DNA of 12,631 nucleotides, from contig DFEW01000079.1 in the NCBI GenBank assembly GCA_002369195.1, positions 29,627 to 42,257 of the forward strand. The letters are read 5' to 3'. The translations under genes and the position numbers were made by a program. Below the pieces are notes generated by a model, which made no database searches, had not been told where the DNA came from, and saw only the letters and a list, made by a program, of their open reading frames with translations. This document shows, one piece after another, positions 6,984 to 12,631 of the stretch. How positions within the stretch are numbered: the first letter of the stretch is position 1; every line of letters begins with the position of its first letter. The stretch comes from Christensenella sp. UBA3792. GTDB taxonomy: Bacteria; Bacillota; Clostridia; Christensenellales; CAG-138.

Positions 6984-7340
6984 ATGGAACGTTTATTCGA
7001 ACTCGGCATGCTGCTGGACCGCTACGAGTCGCTGTTGACCGAGCGGCAGGCGGGCATCCTGCGCCAATACGCGGACGAGAACTGTTCGCTTTCGGAGATC
7101 GCCGAGCGCGAGGGCATCTCGCGGCAGGGCGTGCGCGACATTCTGACGCGCGCCGAGCGCCAGCTTCGCGAGGCGGAGGAGGCGGTGGGTCTCATTCGCA
7201 GAGAAGCGAAGCAGACGGAGCTGATCCGCGCGATCCGCAGCCGCTTCAAGGATGTTCCGCTGCGCGACGCAGATCGGGAAGCGCTCGAACTGGGACTTAC
7301 GCAGCTTTCGGGCATATGGGAGGACGAAGATGGCATTTGA
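6984..7340 (+). CDS. ylxM: YlxM family helix-turn-helix protein, SRP-associated regulator
   Basis: YlxM proteins are small HTH proteins encoded beside ffh in Bacillota and linked to SRP function. The 118-residue protein has the family N-terminus (LLDRYESLLTERQAGIL), then a sigma-70 region-4-like HTH at about 35-61 (SLSEIAEREGISRQGVRDIL) and a helical charged C-terminus. The ATG at 6984 is preceded by GGAG at 6974-6977. Its last 11 nt overlap ffh, whose RBS lies inside it, so the pair is co-translated. It is slightly longer than the usual 110 or so residues. Its target is not known from the sequence. Confidence 0.93.
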   Translation: MERLFELGMLLDRYESLLTERQAGILRQYADENCSLSEIAEREGISRQGVRDILTRAERQLREAEEAVGLIRREAKQTELIRAIRSRFKDVPLRDADREALELGLTQLSGIWEDEDGI

Positions 7341-8673
7341 AGGCATTTCATCCAAACTGCAAAACGTATTTAAGAAGCTGACCGGAAAGGGCAGACTGTC
7401 CGAGCGCGACGTCAAGGACGCGATGCGCGAAATCAAGCTGGCGCTGCTCGAAGCGGACGTCAACTTCCTGGTCGTCAAGGACTTCGTCAAGCGCGTGGAA
7501 GCGCGCGCGGTCGGCGCCGACGTGCTCGAGAGCTTAACGCCCGGGCAGATGGTGATCAAGATCGTCAACGAGGAATTGACGGACCTGATGGGCAGCACGA
7601 ACGCCAAGCTCGACTTCGGACCCAAAAAGCCCGCGGTCATCCTGATGGCGGGTCTGCAGGGCGCCGGCAAGACGACGATGTGCGGCAAGCTTGCGATGCT
7701 CTTAAAGAAGCAGTACGGCAAGGCGCCGCTGCTGTGCGCCTGCGACATCTACCGTCCGGCGGCGATCGAGCAGTTAAAGGTCGTCGGCGGAAAGGCGGAC
7801 GTTCCGGTGTACGAACACGGCACGCAGGATCCGGTTCTGACGGTCAACGAAGCGCTCGAACAGGCGCGGCGGACGTTCAAGGACGTCGTGATCGTCGATA
7901 CCGCAGGCCGTCTGCACATCGACGAGGACATGATGGAGGAGCTCAAGCGCATTCGCGCGGCGGCGGAACCCGCGGAGATTCTGCTCGTGGTCGACGCAAT
8001 GACCGGTCAGGACGCGGTGAACGTCGCGAAGGCGTTCAACGAGACGGTTCCGCTCACCGGCGTGGTGCTGACCAAGCTCGACGGCGATACGCGCGGCGGC
8101 GCGGCGCTCTCGGTGCGCGCGGTGACCGGCAAGCCGATCAAGTTCGCGGGCACGGGCGAGAAGCTCACCGACCTCGAACCGTTCCATCCGGACCGCATGG
8201 CGAGCCGCATCCTCGGCATGGGCGACATGCTGACGCTGATCGAGAAGGCGGAGGCCGCGTTCGATCAGAAAAAGGCGGCGGAGCTCGAAAAGAAGATGCG
8301 CACCGACTCCTTCACGCTCGACGATTTTCTCGATCAGATGGAGCAGATGAAGGACATGGGCTCGATGGAGGACATCCTGAAGATGATCCCCGGCATGGGC
8401 GGCAAGCTTTCGGGCGTGGAGATCGACGAGAAGGCGATGGGACGCACCAAGGCGATCATTCAGGCGATGACGCCCAAGGAACGCGCCAATCCGGACATCC
8501 TGAACGCGTCGCGCAGAAAACGCATCGCGCGCGGCAGCGGCACGACGATTCAGGACGTGAACCGCCTGATGAACCAGTTCGACGCATCGCGCAAGATGAT
8601 GAAGCAGATGACGGGCGGCATGTTCAAGAAGGGCAAGAAGAAGCGTCCGGGCGGCTTCCCGTTCAAGTTTTAA
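7330..8673 (+). CDS. ffh: Signal recognition particle protein Ffh
   Basis: Ffh is the SRP54-type GTPase that binds signal sequences on nascent chains and docks with FtsY. The 447-residue protein has an N domain (1-95), a G domain with GLQGAGKTT (108-116), DIYRPAAIEQL (139-149), DTAGR (190-194) and TKLDGDTRGG (248-257), then a methionine-rich M domain (about 300-447). The M domain includes the SRP-RNA-binding stretch SRRKRIARGSG (394-404) and a basic tail. The ATG at 7330 has a strong GGGAGG (7318-7323) six bases upstream. It overlaps ylxM by 11 nt; an earlier start at 7252 would be far inside ylxM. The SRP RNA gene is not in this window. A weak hairpin separates it from rpsP. Confidence 0.98.
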   Translation: MAFEGISSKLQNVFKKLTGKGRLSERDVKDAMREIKLALLEADVNFLVVKDFVKRVEARAVGADVLESLTPGQMVIKIVNEELTDLMGSTNAKLDFGPKKPAVILMAGLQGAGKTTMCGKLAMLLKKQYGKAPLLCACDIYRPAAIEQLKVVGGKADVPVYEHGTQDPVLTVNEALEQARRTFKDVVIVDTAGRLHIDEDMMEELKRIRAAAEPAEILLVVDAMTGQDAVNVAKAFNETVPLTGVVLTKLDGDTRGGAALSVRAVTGKPIKFAGTGEKLTDLEPFHPDRMASRILGMGDMLTLIEKAEAAFDQKKAAELEKKMRTDSFTLDDFLDQMEQMKDMGSMEDILKMIPGMGGKLSGVEIDEKAMGRTKAIIQAMTPKERANPDILNASRRKRIARGSGTTIQDVNRLMNQFDASRKMMKQMTGGMFKKGKKKRPGGFPFKF

Positions 8674-8681
8674 GGACGAAC

Positions 8682-8697
8682 ACGGCAACGCCGTTTT
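8682..8697 (+). terminator. Weak hairpin between ffh and rpsP, possible leaky terminator
   Basis: ACGGC (8682-8686) pairs with GCCGT (8690-8694) around a 3-nt loop and is followed by three T residues. The stem is short and the T-run poor, so at most it would attenuate. I see no good promoter between it and rpsP, which suggests rpsP depends on read-through. Confidence 0.3.
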
Positions 8698-8746
8698 CGA
8701 TACAACTCAAAAAAGAAAAACAAAAGGATAAAGGAGAAACAAAACC

Positions 8747-8989
8747 ATGTTGAAGATCAGACTGAGAAGAATGGGCGCCAAGAAGCAGCCGTATTACCGC
8801 ATCATCGTCGCGGATTCGCGCGCACCGCGCGACGGCGCATTCGTCGAGGAGCTCGGTTACTATAACCCCGCTGCGGAACCCGCAGAGCTCAAGGTTGACA
8901 ATGAGCGTGCGCAGCAGTGGATGAAGAACGGCGCACAGCCCACCGATACCGTTCGCGGTCTCCTGAAGAAGGCCGGCGCGATCGACTGA
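8747..8989 (+). CDS. rpsP: 30S ribosomal protein S16
   Basis: S16 binds 16S rRNA early in 30S assembly. The 80-residue basic protein starts with the family signature [20 protein letters not shown] and continues with [10 protein letters not shown] and LGYYNP, all typical of bacterial S16, and it has the usual length. AAGGAG (8731-8736) lies 10 nt before the ATG, inside a very A-rich leader (8705-8745) that should be unstructured and well translated. khpA begins 11 nt after its stop, so the two are probably read from one message. Confidence 0.98.
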   Translation: MLKIRLRRMGAKKQPYYRIIVADSRAPRDGAFVEELGYYNPAAEPAELKVDNERAQQWMKNGAQPTDTVRGLLKKAGAID

Positions 8990-9000
8990 TCGAGGCGCGT

Positions 9001-9228
9001 ATGGACAAGCTGGTGGAATACATCGCCAAGAATCTTGTCGATCATCCCGAAGCCGTCCGCGTGACGAAGCGTGAGGAGGACGACAGCGTGATCATCGAGC
9101 TGTCCGTCGATCCCGAGGATACCGGCAAGGTCATCGGCAAACAGGGCCGCATCGCAAAGGCGATCCGCGCGATCGTCAAGGCGGCGTCCGTCAACGACGA
9201 AAAGAAGGTCGTCGTCGATATCCTGTGA
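9001..9228 (+). CDS. khpA: KH domain RNA-binding protein KhpA (YlqC)
   Basis: KhpA is a small single-KH-domain RNA-binding protein. In other Bacillota it pairs with KhpB/Jag and affects cell shape and division. The 75-residue protein has the KH signature VIGKQGRIAKAIR with the GKQG loop at 46-49, preceded by the VRVTKREEDDSVIIELSV strand region, and matches the usual family length. The ATG at 9001 has GAGG (8992-8995) five bases upstream; an in-frame start at 8917 would overlap rpsP and is rejected. Its stop overlaps the rimM start (GTGA). The ylqD gene that often follows khpA in Bacillus is absent. Confidence 0.95.
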   Translation: MDKLVEYIAKNLVDHPEAVRVTKREEDDSVIIELSVDPEDTGKVIGKQGRIAKAIRAIVKAASVNDEKKVVVDIL

Positions 9229-9743
9229 GCGCAGCGTACTACCGGATCGGTCTCATCGCCCGCACGCACGGCGTGCACGGCGCGGTGAAGCTGGACCCGC
9301 TCACGGACAACGTCAGGCGCTTTTCCGGCTTGACGCAAGCGTATTTGGAGTTGCACGGGTCGTATACGCCCGTGCAGCTTTGCGTACAGTCCGTTTCGCC
9401 CGACGCGGTGATCGTCAAAATCGAGGGCTATGACACGCCCGAGGCGGCAAACGCCCTGCGCGGCGGATACCTTGCGGTGGATCGCGCGCACGCGGTCAAG
9501 CTCCCGAAGGACACGTACTTCGTCGCGGACCTGATCGGCTGCGACACGTTCGACACCGACGGCAGCGCGTTCGGCAAGCTGACGAACGTCTATGAAACCG
9601 GCGCGAACGACGTGTACGAGATCGAGCACGGCAAGCTGATGGTGCCGGCATTGAAGCGCGTGCTGTCCGAGGTGGACACCGAAGCGGGACGCGTCGTGTT
9701 CGACGCCGCGGTTTTGAAGGAGGTCGGGCTCTTTGCGGATTGA
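9225..9743 (+). CDS. rimM: Ribosome maturation factor RimM
   Basis: RimM binds S19 and assists late maturation of the 30S head. The 172-residue protein has an N-terminal RimM domain opening with RIGLIARTHGVHGAVKL (7-23), LRGGYLAVDR (78-87) near its end, and a C-terminal PRC-barrel domain (about 98-170; YFVADLIG, TGANDVYEI, LMVPALKRVLSEVD). The start is GTG at 9225, overlapping the khpA stop by 4 nt. No strong Shine-Dalgarno precedes it, so translation probably depends on coupling to khpA. Its 3' end overlaps trmD by 11 nt and holds the trmD ribosome binding site. Confidence 0.96.
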   Translation: MSAAYYRIGLIARTHGVHGAVKLDPLTDNVRRFSGLTQAYLELHGSYTPVQLCVQSVSPDAVIVKIEGYDTPEAANALRGGYLAVDRAHAVKLPKDTYFVADLIGCDTFDTDGSAFGKLTNVYETGANDVYEIEHGKLMVPALKRVLSEVDTEAGRVVFDAAVLKEVGLFAD

Positions 9744-10434
9744 CATTCTGACTCTGTTCCCCGAAATGTTCGGAAACGTGCTCGGCGCGAGCATCCTCGG
9801 CCGCGCGCAGGCGGGCGGCATTCTGGACGTGCGCACGCACAACATCCGCGACTATGCCGACAACAAGCATCGCAAGACCGACGACTATCCGTTCGGCGGC
9901 GGAGCGGGGCTGGTTATGATGGCGCAGCCGATCTTCGACTGTATGGCGGCGGTGTGCGGCCAGGAAAAGCCGCATCGCATCCTGCTGACGCCGAGAGGGA
10001 AGCTCCTCACGAGCGAACGGGCGAAGGAGCTGTCCAAGCTCGACCGCATCGTGCTGCTTTGCGGACACTATGAAGGCGTCGACGAGCGCGTGAACACGCT
10101 GATCGATGAGGAAATCAGCATCGGCGATTACGTGCTGACCGGCGGCGAACTGCCCGCGATGGTGCTGATCGACTGCCTGTCGCGCTTCATTCCGGGCGTG
10201 CTCGGCAGCGAGCAGAGCGCGGAGGACGAATCGCACGCGAACGGGCTTTTGGAGTATCCGCAGTACACGCGTCCGGCGTCGTTCCGCGGGCTCGACGTGC
10301 CGGAGATCCTGCTGAACGGGTACCACGCGAAAATCGATGCGTGGCGGCACGAACAGGCGCTCGAAAAGACGCGTCAGGTGCGCCCGTGTCTGCTCGGCAC
10401 CTTCGGAAAAAATCCCGAAAAACCGCAAAAATAG
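9733..10434 (+). CDS. trmD: tRNA (guanine-N1-)-methyltransferase TrmD
   Basis: TrmD methylates G37 of tRNAs to m1G37 with S-adenosylmethionine and so prevents frameshifting. The 233-residue protein shows the SPOUT trefoil-knot motifs: GGGAG (55-59), LTPRGK (85-90), CGHYEGVDERV (110-120), SIGDYVLTGGELPA (129-142) and GLLEYPQYTRP (171-181). The start is TTG at 9733, supported by a full AAGGAGG (9717-9723) nine bases upstream and by the match to the family N-terminus MRIDILTLFPEMF. The segment before GLLEYP reads EDESHAN, so the residue aligned with the E. coli catalytic Asp169 appears to be Glu166. The C-terminus is a little shorter than in E. coli or B. subtilis. Confidence 0.97.
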   Translation: MRIDILTLFPEMFGNVLGASILGRAQAGGILDVRTHNIRDYADNKHRKTDDYPFGGGAGLVMMAQPIFDCMAAVCGQEKPHRILLTPRGKLLTSERAKELSKLDRIVLLCGHYEGVDERVNTLIDEEISIGDYVLTGGELPAMVLIDCLSRFIPGVLGSEQSAEDESHANGLLEYPQYTRPASFRGLDVPEILLNGYHAKIDAWRHEQALEKTRQVRPCLLGTFGKNPEKPQK

Positions 10435-10437
10435 GGC

Positions 10438-10466
10438 TTGCATTCCCATCCGTTCTATGGTATAAT
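10438..10466 (+). promoter_or_regulatory. Extended -10 promoter of rplS
   Basis: A -35 TTGCAT (10438-10443), a 17-nt spacer and a perfect -10 TATAAT (10461-10466) preceded by TG one base upstream (10458-10459) make a strong extended -10 promoter four bases after the trmD stop. The start would be near 10473, giving rplS a leader of about 75 nt and its own transcript. Confidence 0.88.
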
Positions 10467-10472
10467 GCGCCT

Positions 10473-10547
10473 TGCGACATCGGGCGGTCCGCCGACACTT
10501 GTGATCGTGAACGCCTGTTTCATTAAGAAAAAGGAGAAAAATTAAAC
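10473..10547 (+). promoter_or_regulatory. rplS 5' leader, possible L19 autoregulatory leader
   Basis: The leader is long for a ribosomal protein gene and begins with a GC-rich self-complementary segment (GGGCGGTCCGCC, about 10482-10493) before an unstructured A-rich stretch and the AAGGAG at 10531-10536. Bacillota have a known L19 leader RNA family (Rfam L19_leader). I cannot confirm the match by eye, so this is only a candidate. Confidence 0.3.
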
Positions 10548-10904
10548 ATGTCCGACATCATTCGTGAACTCGAAAAAGAACAGCTCCGCAGCGATCTGCC
10601 CGAGCTGGAAGTCGGCGATACCGTTCGCGTTTTCGTGAAGGTCGTCGAAGGCAACCGTGAAAGATTGCAGAACTTTGAAGGCATCGTCATCAAGATCCAG
10701 GGCGGCGGCATCCGCAAGTCCTTCACCGTCCGTCGTATGTCCTACGGCATCGGTGTTGAGCGTACCTTCCCGTACCACAGCCCGCGCATCGGCCGCATCG
10801 AAGTGGTCCGTCACGGCGTCGTCCGCAGAGCGAAGCTCTTCTACCTCCGCGAGAGAAGCGGCAAGGCAGCGAAGATCCGCGAGCGCATCGACGAGAAGAA
10901 ATAA
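10548..10904 (+). CDS. rplS: 50S ribosomal protein L19
   Basis: L19 lies at the 30S-50S interface of the ribosome. The 118-residue basic protein has the family landmarks [13 protein letters not shown] (43-55), [18 protein letters not shown] (58-75) and [25 protein letters not shown] (77-101), at the usual length. AAGGAG (10531-10536) lies 11 nt before the ATG. It has its own promoter and a strong terminator 15 nt after its stop, so although it follows trmD as in most bacteria it can be expressed independently at the level a ribosomal protein needs. Confidence 0.98.
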   Translation: MSDIIRELEKEQLRSDLPELEVGDTVRVFVKVVEGNRERLQNFEGIVIKIQGGGIRKSFTVRRMSYGIGVERTFPYHSPRIGRIEVVRHGVVRRAKLFYLRERSGKAAKIRERIDEKK

Positions 10905-10919
10905 GCATCAAAACCAAAG

Positions 10920-10953
10920 GAACCGCCTGTGTCAGCACAGACGGTTCTTTTTT
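10920..10953 (+). terminator. Intrinsic terminator after rplS
   Basis: GAACCGCCTGTG (10920-10931) pairs with CACAGACGGTTC (10936-10947), with one C/A mismatch, around the loop TCAG. Six T residues follow. This ends the ylxM-to-rplS block. Confidence 0.95.
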
Positions 10954-11048
10954 ATCATAATTCGCGCCATCCTGCAACCACGGAATGAGACCGCCCTGCA
11001 AAGACCTTCCGGCGCAGGCGAACGGCATCGACGCTGCTTATATCGGAC

Positions 11049-11081
11049 AAAAAAAGGACGCACGTGGGGAAACGTGCGTCC
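11049..11081 (-). terminator. Intrinsic terminator of the feoB cassette
   Basis: A perfect 10-bp stem, GGACGCACGT (11056-11065) with ACGTGCGTCC (11072-11081), encloses a 6-nt loop. On the minus strand it runs into seven T residues (11055-11049). It lies about 25 nt past the HMA gene. The gap 10954-11048 between this and the rplS terminator holds nothing I can identify. Confidence 0.93.
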
Positions 11082-11106
11082 GAAGGGGGCGGAAGCGAAG
11101 GAGATG

Positions 11107-11352
11107 TCAGAAGAACAGATGCTTCTTTTCGTACGGCTCGGCGTAAGACGAAAGGACCTTGTAGCCGGTTGCCGCGATCACTTCCTTGAGGGGATCCAGG
11201 GGGAGAGGCGCTTCGGAGAGGATCTCCGTCGTGCCTTTTTTGTGCGAGGAGGTGACTTTTTTGACGTCGCAGGTGCGGCGAACCACGTCGTTGATGTGCG
11301 ATTCGCACATGCCGCAAGCCATGCCGTCGATCGTGAGCGTCGTCTTGATCAC
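11107..11352 (-). CDS. Small heavy-metal-associated (HMA) domain protein
   Basis: This 81-residue cytosolic protein is a single HMA-type (CopZ-like) ferredoxin fold. IKTTLTIDGMACGMCESHIN carries the metal-binding motif MxCxxC (M11, C13, C16), followed by VKKVTSSHKKGTTEI and LKEVIAATGYKVL, which fit the beta-alpha-beta repeats of the fold. A charged tail (SYAEPYEKKHLFF) extends past the domain. The start is GTG at 11352, preceded by GGAGG six bases upstream. That GTG overlaps the stop of the Cys-rich membrane protein by 4 nt (GTGA), so the two are co-translated. HMA domains usually bind Cu(I). Its place in a feoB cassette suggests a metal chaperone or sensor role with iron uptake, but the metal is not shown by the sequence. 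Confidence 0.88.
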   Translation of the reverse strand: MIKTTLTIDGMACGMCESHINDVVRRTCDVKKVTSSHKKGTTEILSEAPLPLDPLKEVIAATGYKVLSSYAEPYEKKHLFF

Positions 11353-11537
11353 GGACGGACCGCCTCCTTCTTCTGCGCACACGCCTTGCACGCGCCGCAG
11401 CACGCGCAGTTGCCGCCGCAGGACGGCTTGCCCTTTTTGCGTCCGCGCACCGTGGCGAAGATGCTCAAAAAGACGATCCCGCCGAGCGCGAGGCACACGA
11501 GAATGTTGGGGAGGTTTGCGCTGAACCATTCAGACAT
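11349..11537 (-). CDS. FeoB-associated Cys-rich membrane protein
   Basis: This 62-residue protein has one transmembrane helix (about 9-30, LPNILVCLALGGIVFLSIFATV), then a basic segment RGRKKGK and a cysteine cluster (C40, C44, C46, C47, C50, C53). That is the layout of the small proteins commonly encoded next to feoB in Clostridia. The basic stretch after the helix predicts that the Cys cluster faces the cytoplasm, where it could bind iron or another metal at the FeoB exit. I chose ATG at 11537, with AAGGAG nine bases upstream, over an in-frame TTG three codons earlier. It is separated from feoB by a palindromic repeat array and overlaps the HMA gene by 4 nt. The exact function of the family is not established. 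Confidence 0.88.
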   Translation of the reverse strand: MSEWFSANLPNILVCLALGGIVFLSIFATVRGRKKGKPSCGGNCACCGACKACAQKKEAVRP

Positions 11538-11554
11538 TGCGATCAACTCCTTTC

Positions 11555-11770
11555 TTGCGGGGCGCTTTGGTCGCGCCCCCTACAAGTGCTTTTGCGGGGC
11601 GCCGAGGTCGTCGCCCCCTACGGATGCTTTTGCGGGGCGCCGAGGTCGTCGCCCCCTACGGATGCTTTTGCGGGGCGCTTTGGTCGTCGCCCCCTACGGA
11701 TGCTTTTGCGGGGCGCTTTGGTCGCCCCTGCGGATGGATATTTCGGGGCGCCGCCAAGGCGCCCCGTGGG
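11555..11770. repeat. Array of about six 36-38 bp palindromic repeats
   Basis: Units starting TTGCGGGGCGC occur at 11555, 11592, 11630, 11668 and 11706, and a diverged one (TTCGGGGCGCC) at 11742, so the period is 37, 38, 38, 38 and 36 bp. Each holds GGGGCG paired with CGCCCC around a short loop, then CCTACGGATGCTTT as linker. Loops are of two types, CTTTGGTCG (copies 1, 4, 5) and CCGAGGTCG (copies 2, 3). Copy 6 is a perfect 8-bp stem next to the feoB stop. The units abut with no unique spacers. The period is not a multiple of three, so the repeats do not encode a protein repeat. They look like a REP-type palindromic repeat expanded in tandem between feoB and the Cys-rich protein gene. Confidence 0.9.
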
Positions 11771-11776
11771 ATTCGG

Positions 11777-12631
11777 TCAGACTTTAACGTTCTTGGTGAG
11801 CGTGGTGGCTTCATGATACTTCTTGATGAACAGCATGTACACGAACACGCAGAGCACGAGGATCGCCGCGATGAGGCCGATCACGTTGACGTTGCCGGTG
11901 AAGATGCTGCCGAACTGGTAGATCATCAGGGAGATCGCGTAGGCGAACAGGGTCTGATAGGCGATTGCGAACCAGGTCCACTTCGCGCTGTTCATCTCGC
12001 GCTTGATGGCGCCGATTGCCGCAAAGCACGGTGCGCACAGCAGGTTGAACACGAGGAACGAGAAGCCGGATACGCCGGTGAACGCATTGCTCAGCGCCTG
12101 ATAGACGGTGCCTTCGCCGCCGCTGTACAGAACGCCCATCGTGCCGACGATGTTCTCCTTGGCGACGAGACCCGTGACGGACGCCACGACCGCGCGCCAT
12201 TCACCCCAGCCGAGCGGCGCGAACAGCCATTCGACGTAGTGACCCGCGATGCCGAGGAACGAGAGGTCGATCTGATCCTCCGAAAGCATGAGGAACTCGC
12301 CTTCGACCACGCCGAAGCGGGAGAGGAACCAGACGACGATCGTCGAGAGCAGGATGATCGTGCCCGCCTTCTTGATGAAGGACCAGCCGCGCTCCCACAT
12401 CGAGCGGAGCACGTTGCCGAGGGTCGGCCAGTGGTACGCCGGAAGCTCCATGACGAACGGCGCCGGATCGCCCGCGAACATGCGCGTTTTCTTCAGCATG
12501 ATGCCGGAGATGATGATCGCTGCCGCGCCGATGAAGTATGCGGAGACGGAGATCCACGGCGAACCGCCGAAGATCGCGCCCGCGACCATTGCGATGAACG
12601 GCAGCTTTGCGCCGCAGGGGATGAACGTGGT
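11777..12631 (-). CDS. feoB: Ferrous iron transporter FeoB, C-terminal part, cut by the window edge
   Basis: FeoB is the GTP-dependent inner-membrane Fe(II) transporter. Only the last 284 residues are present, and the reading frame is open to the window end. Numbering from the edge, IPCGAKLP (4-11) is the conserved Cys-containing membrane motif, GLVAKENIVGT (154-164) matches the FeoB AKE motif, and LLCAPCFAAIGAIKREM (197-213) is the second Gate domain with its conserved Cys. Several hydrophobic helices are visible, for example at 84-104, 187-209, 217-240 and 247-268. The N-terminal G-protein domain and feoA, if present, lie beyond the right edge. The stop TGA is at 11779-11777, and the protein ends in a short polar tail. 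The downstream small genes are probably in the same transcript. Confidence 0.95.
   Translation of the reverse strand, partial: TTFIPCGAKLPFIAMVAGAIFGGSPWISVSAYFIGAAAIIISGIMLKKTRMFAGDPAPFVMELPAYHWPTLGNVLRSMWERGWSFIKKAGTIILLSTIVVWFLSRFGVVEGEFLMLSEDQIDLSFLGIAGHYVEWLFAPLGWGEWRAVVASVTGLVAKENIVGTMGVLYSGGEGTVYQALSNAFTGVSGFSFLVFNLLCAPCFAAIGAIKREMNSAKWTWFAIAYQTLFAYAISLMIYQFGSIFTGNVNVIGLIAAILVLCVFVYMLFIKKYHEATTLTKNVKV

Noticed and set aside
7680..8753. 357-codon plus-strand open frame overlapping ffh
   Set aside because: It is an out-of-frame shadow with an Arg/Gly/Asp-rich translation; ffh is complete with all motifs in its own frame.
10402..10419. Hairpin TTCGG/CCGAA at the end of trmD as a terminator
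   Set aside because: The stem is only 5 bp, with no T-tract after it, and it lies inside the trmD coding sequence.
11353..11529. Longer N-terminus for the HMA protein
   Set aside because: The extension overlaps almost the whole Cys-rich protein gene in another frame and is Arg-rich; the GTG with GGAGG at 11352 explains the start.
11555..11770. Possible CRISPR array
   Set aside because: The units abut with only a conserved linker and no unique spacers, and no cas genes are present.
10657..11787. 376-codon plus-strand open frame from rplS into the repeat array
   Set aside because: It crosses the rplS frame, two strong terminators and the palindromic repeats, and has no RBS or recognisable domain. 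Its apparent peptide repeats come from the DNA repeats.
11586..11816. Short open frame with repeated Gly-Cys-Phe and Leu-Arg-Gly peptides, possibly a repeat protein
   Set aside because: The repeat period of 38 bp is not a multiple of three, so the frame rotates between units; no RBS precedes it.

Overview
The window is a GC-rich bacterial chromosome segment built around the conserved plsX-acpP-rnc-smc-ftsY and ylxM-ffh-rpsP-khpA-rimM-trmD-rplS gene clusters of Bacillota. An SMC of 1186 residues, a YlxM regulator, consensus SigA-type promoters, Shine-Dalgarno sequences before most genes and a FeoB-associated Cys-rich membrane protein together point to Clostridia, probably a GC-rich gut-type lineage. 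I cannot place it below class with confidence.

Layout. Positions 1-210 hold no gene, only a dispersed-type hairpin repeat, a 30-bp tandem duplication and the ftsY terminator. Positions 211-6837 are minus strand: plsX, acpP, rnc, smc, ftsY. plsX and acpP each have their own promoter. acpP ends at a strong terminator, and rnc-smc-ftsY are coupled by stop/start overlaps. Positions 6838-6983 are a compact divergent promoter region carrying two inverted repeats. Positions 6984-10904 are plus strand: ylxM-ffh, then rpsP-khpA-rimM-trmD, then rplS from a separate strong promoter and ending at a strong terminator. Positions 11049-12631 are minus strand: the 3' end of feoB, an array of 38-bp palindromic repeats, a small Cys-rich membrane protein, a small HMA-domain protein and a terminator.

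Functionally the core joins membrane lipid initiation (PlsX, ACP), RNA processing (RNase III), chromosome condensation (SMC), co-translational protein targeting (Ffh with its receptor FtsY, controlled by YlxM) and ribosome or tRNA maturation (S16, KhpA, RimM, TrmD, L19). The right-hand block is a ferrous-iron transport cassette.

Most of this is ordinary core genome. The points worth a second look are: the plsX-to-ftsY block is inverted relative to the usual order, which creates a shared divergent promoter; there are two dyads in that promoter region; acpP has an isolated transcription unit; a hairpin-rich leader precedes the RNase III gene; and a FeoB, Cys-rich protein and HMA protein cassette is interrupted by a palindromic repeat array. 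I see no phage, defence system, CRISPR array or clearly new multi-gene system.
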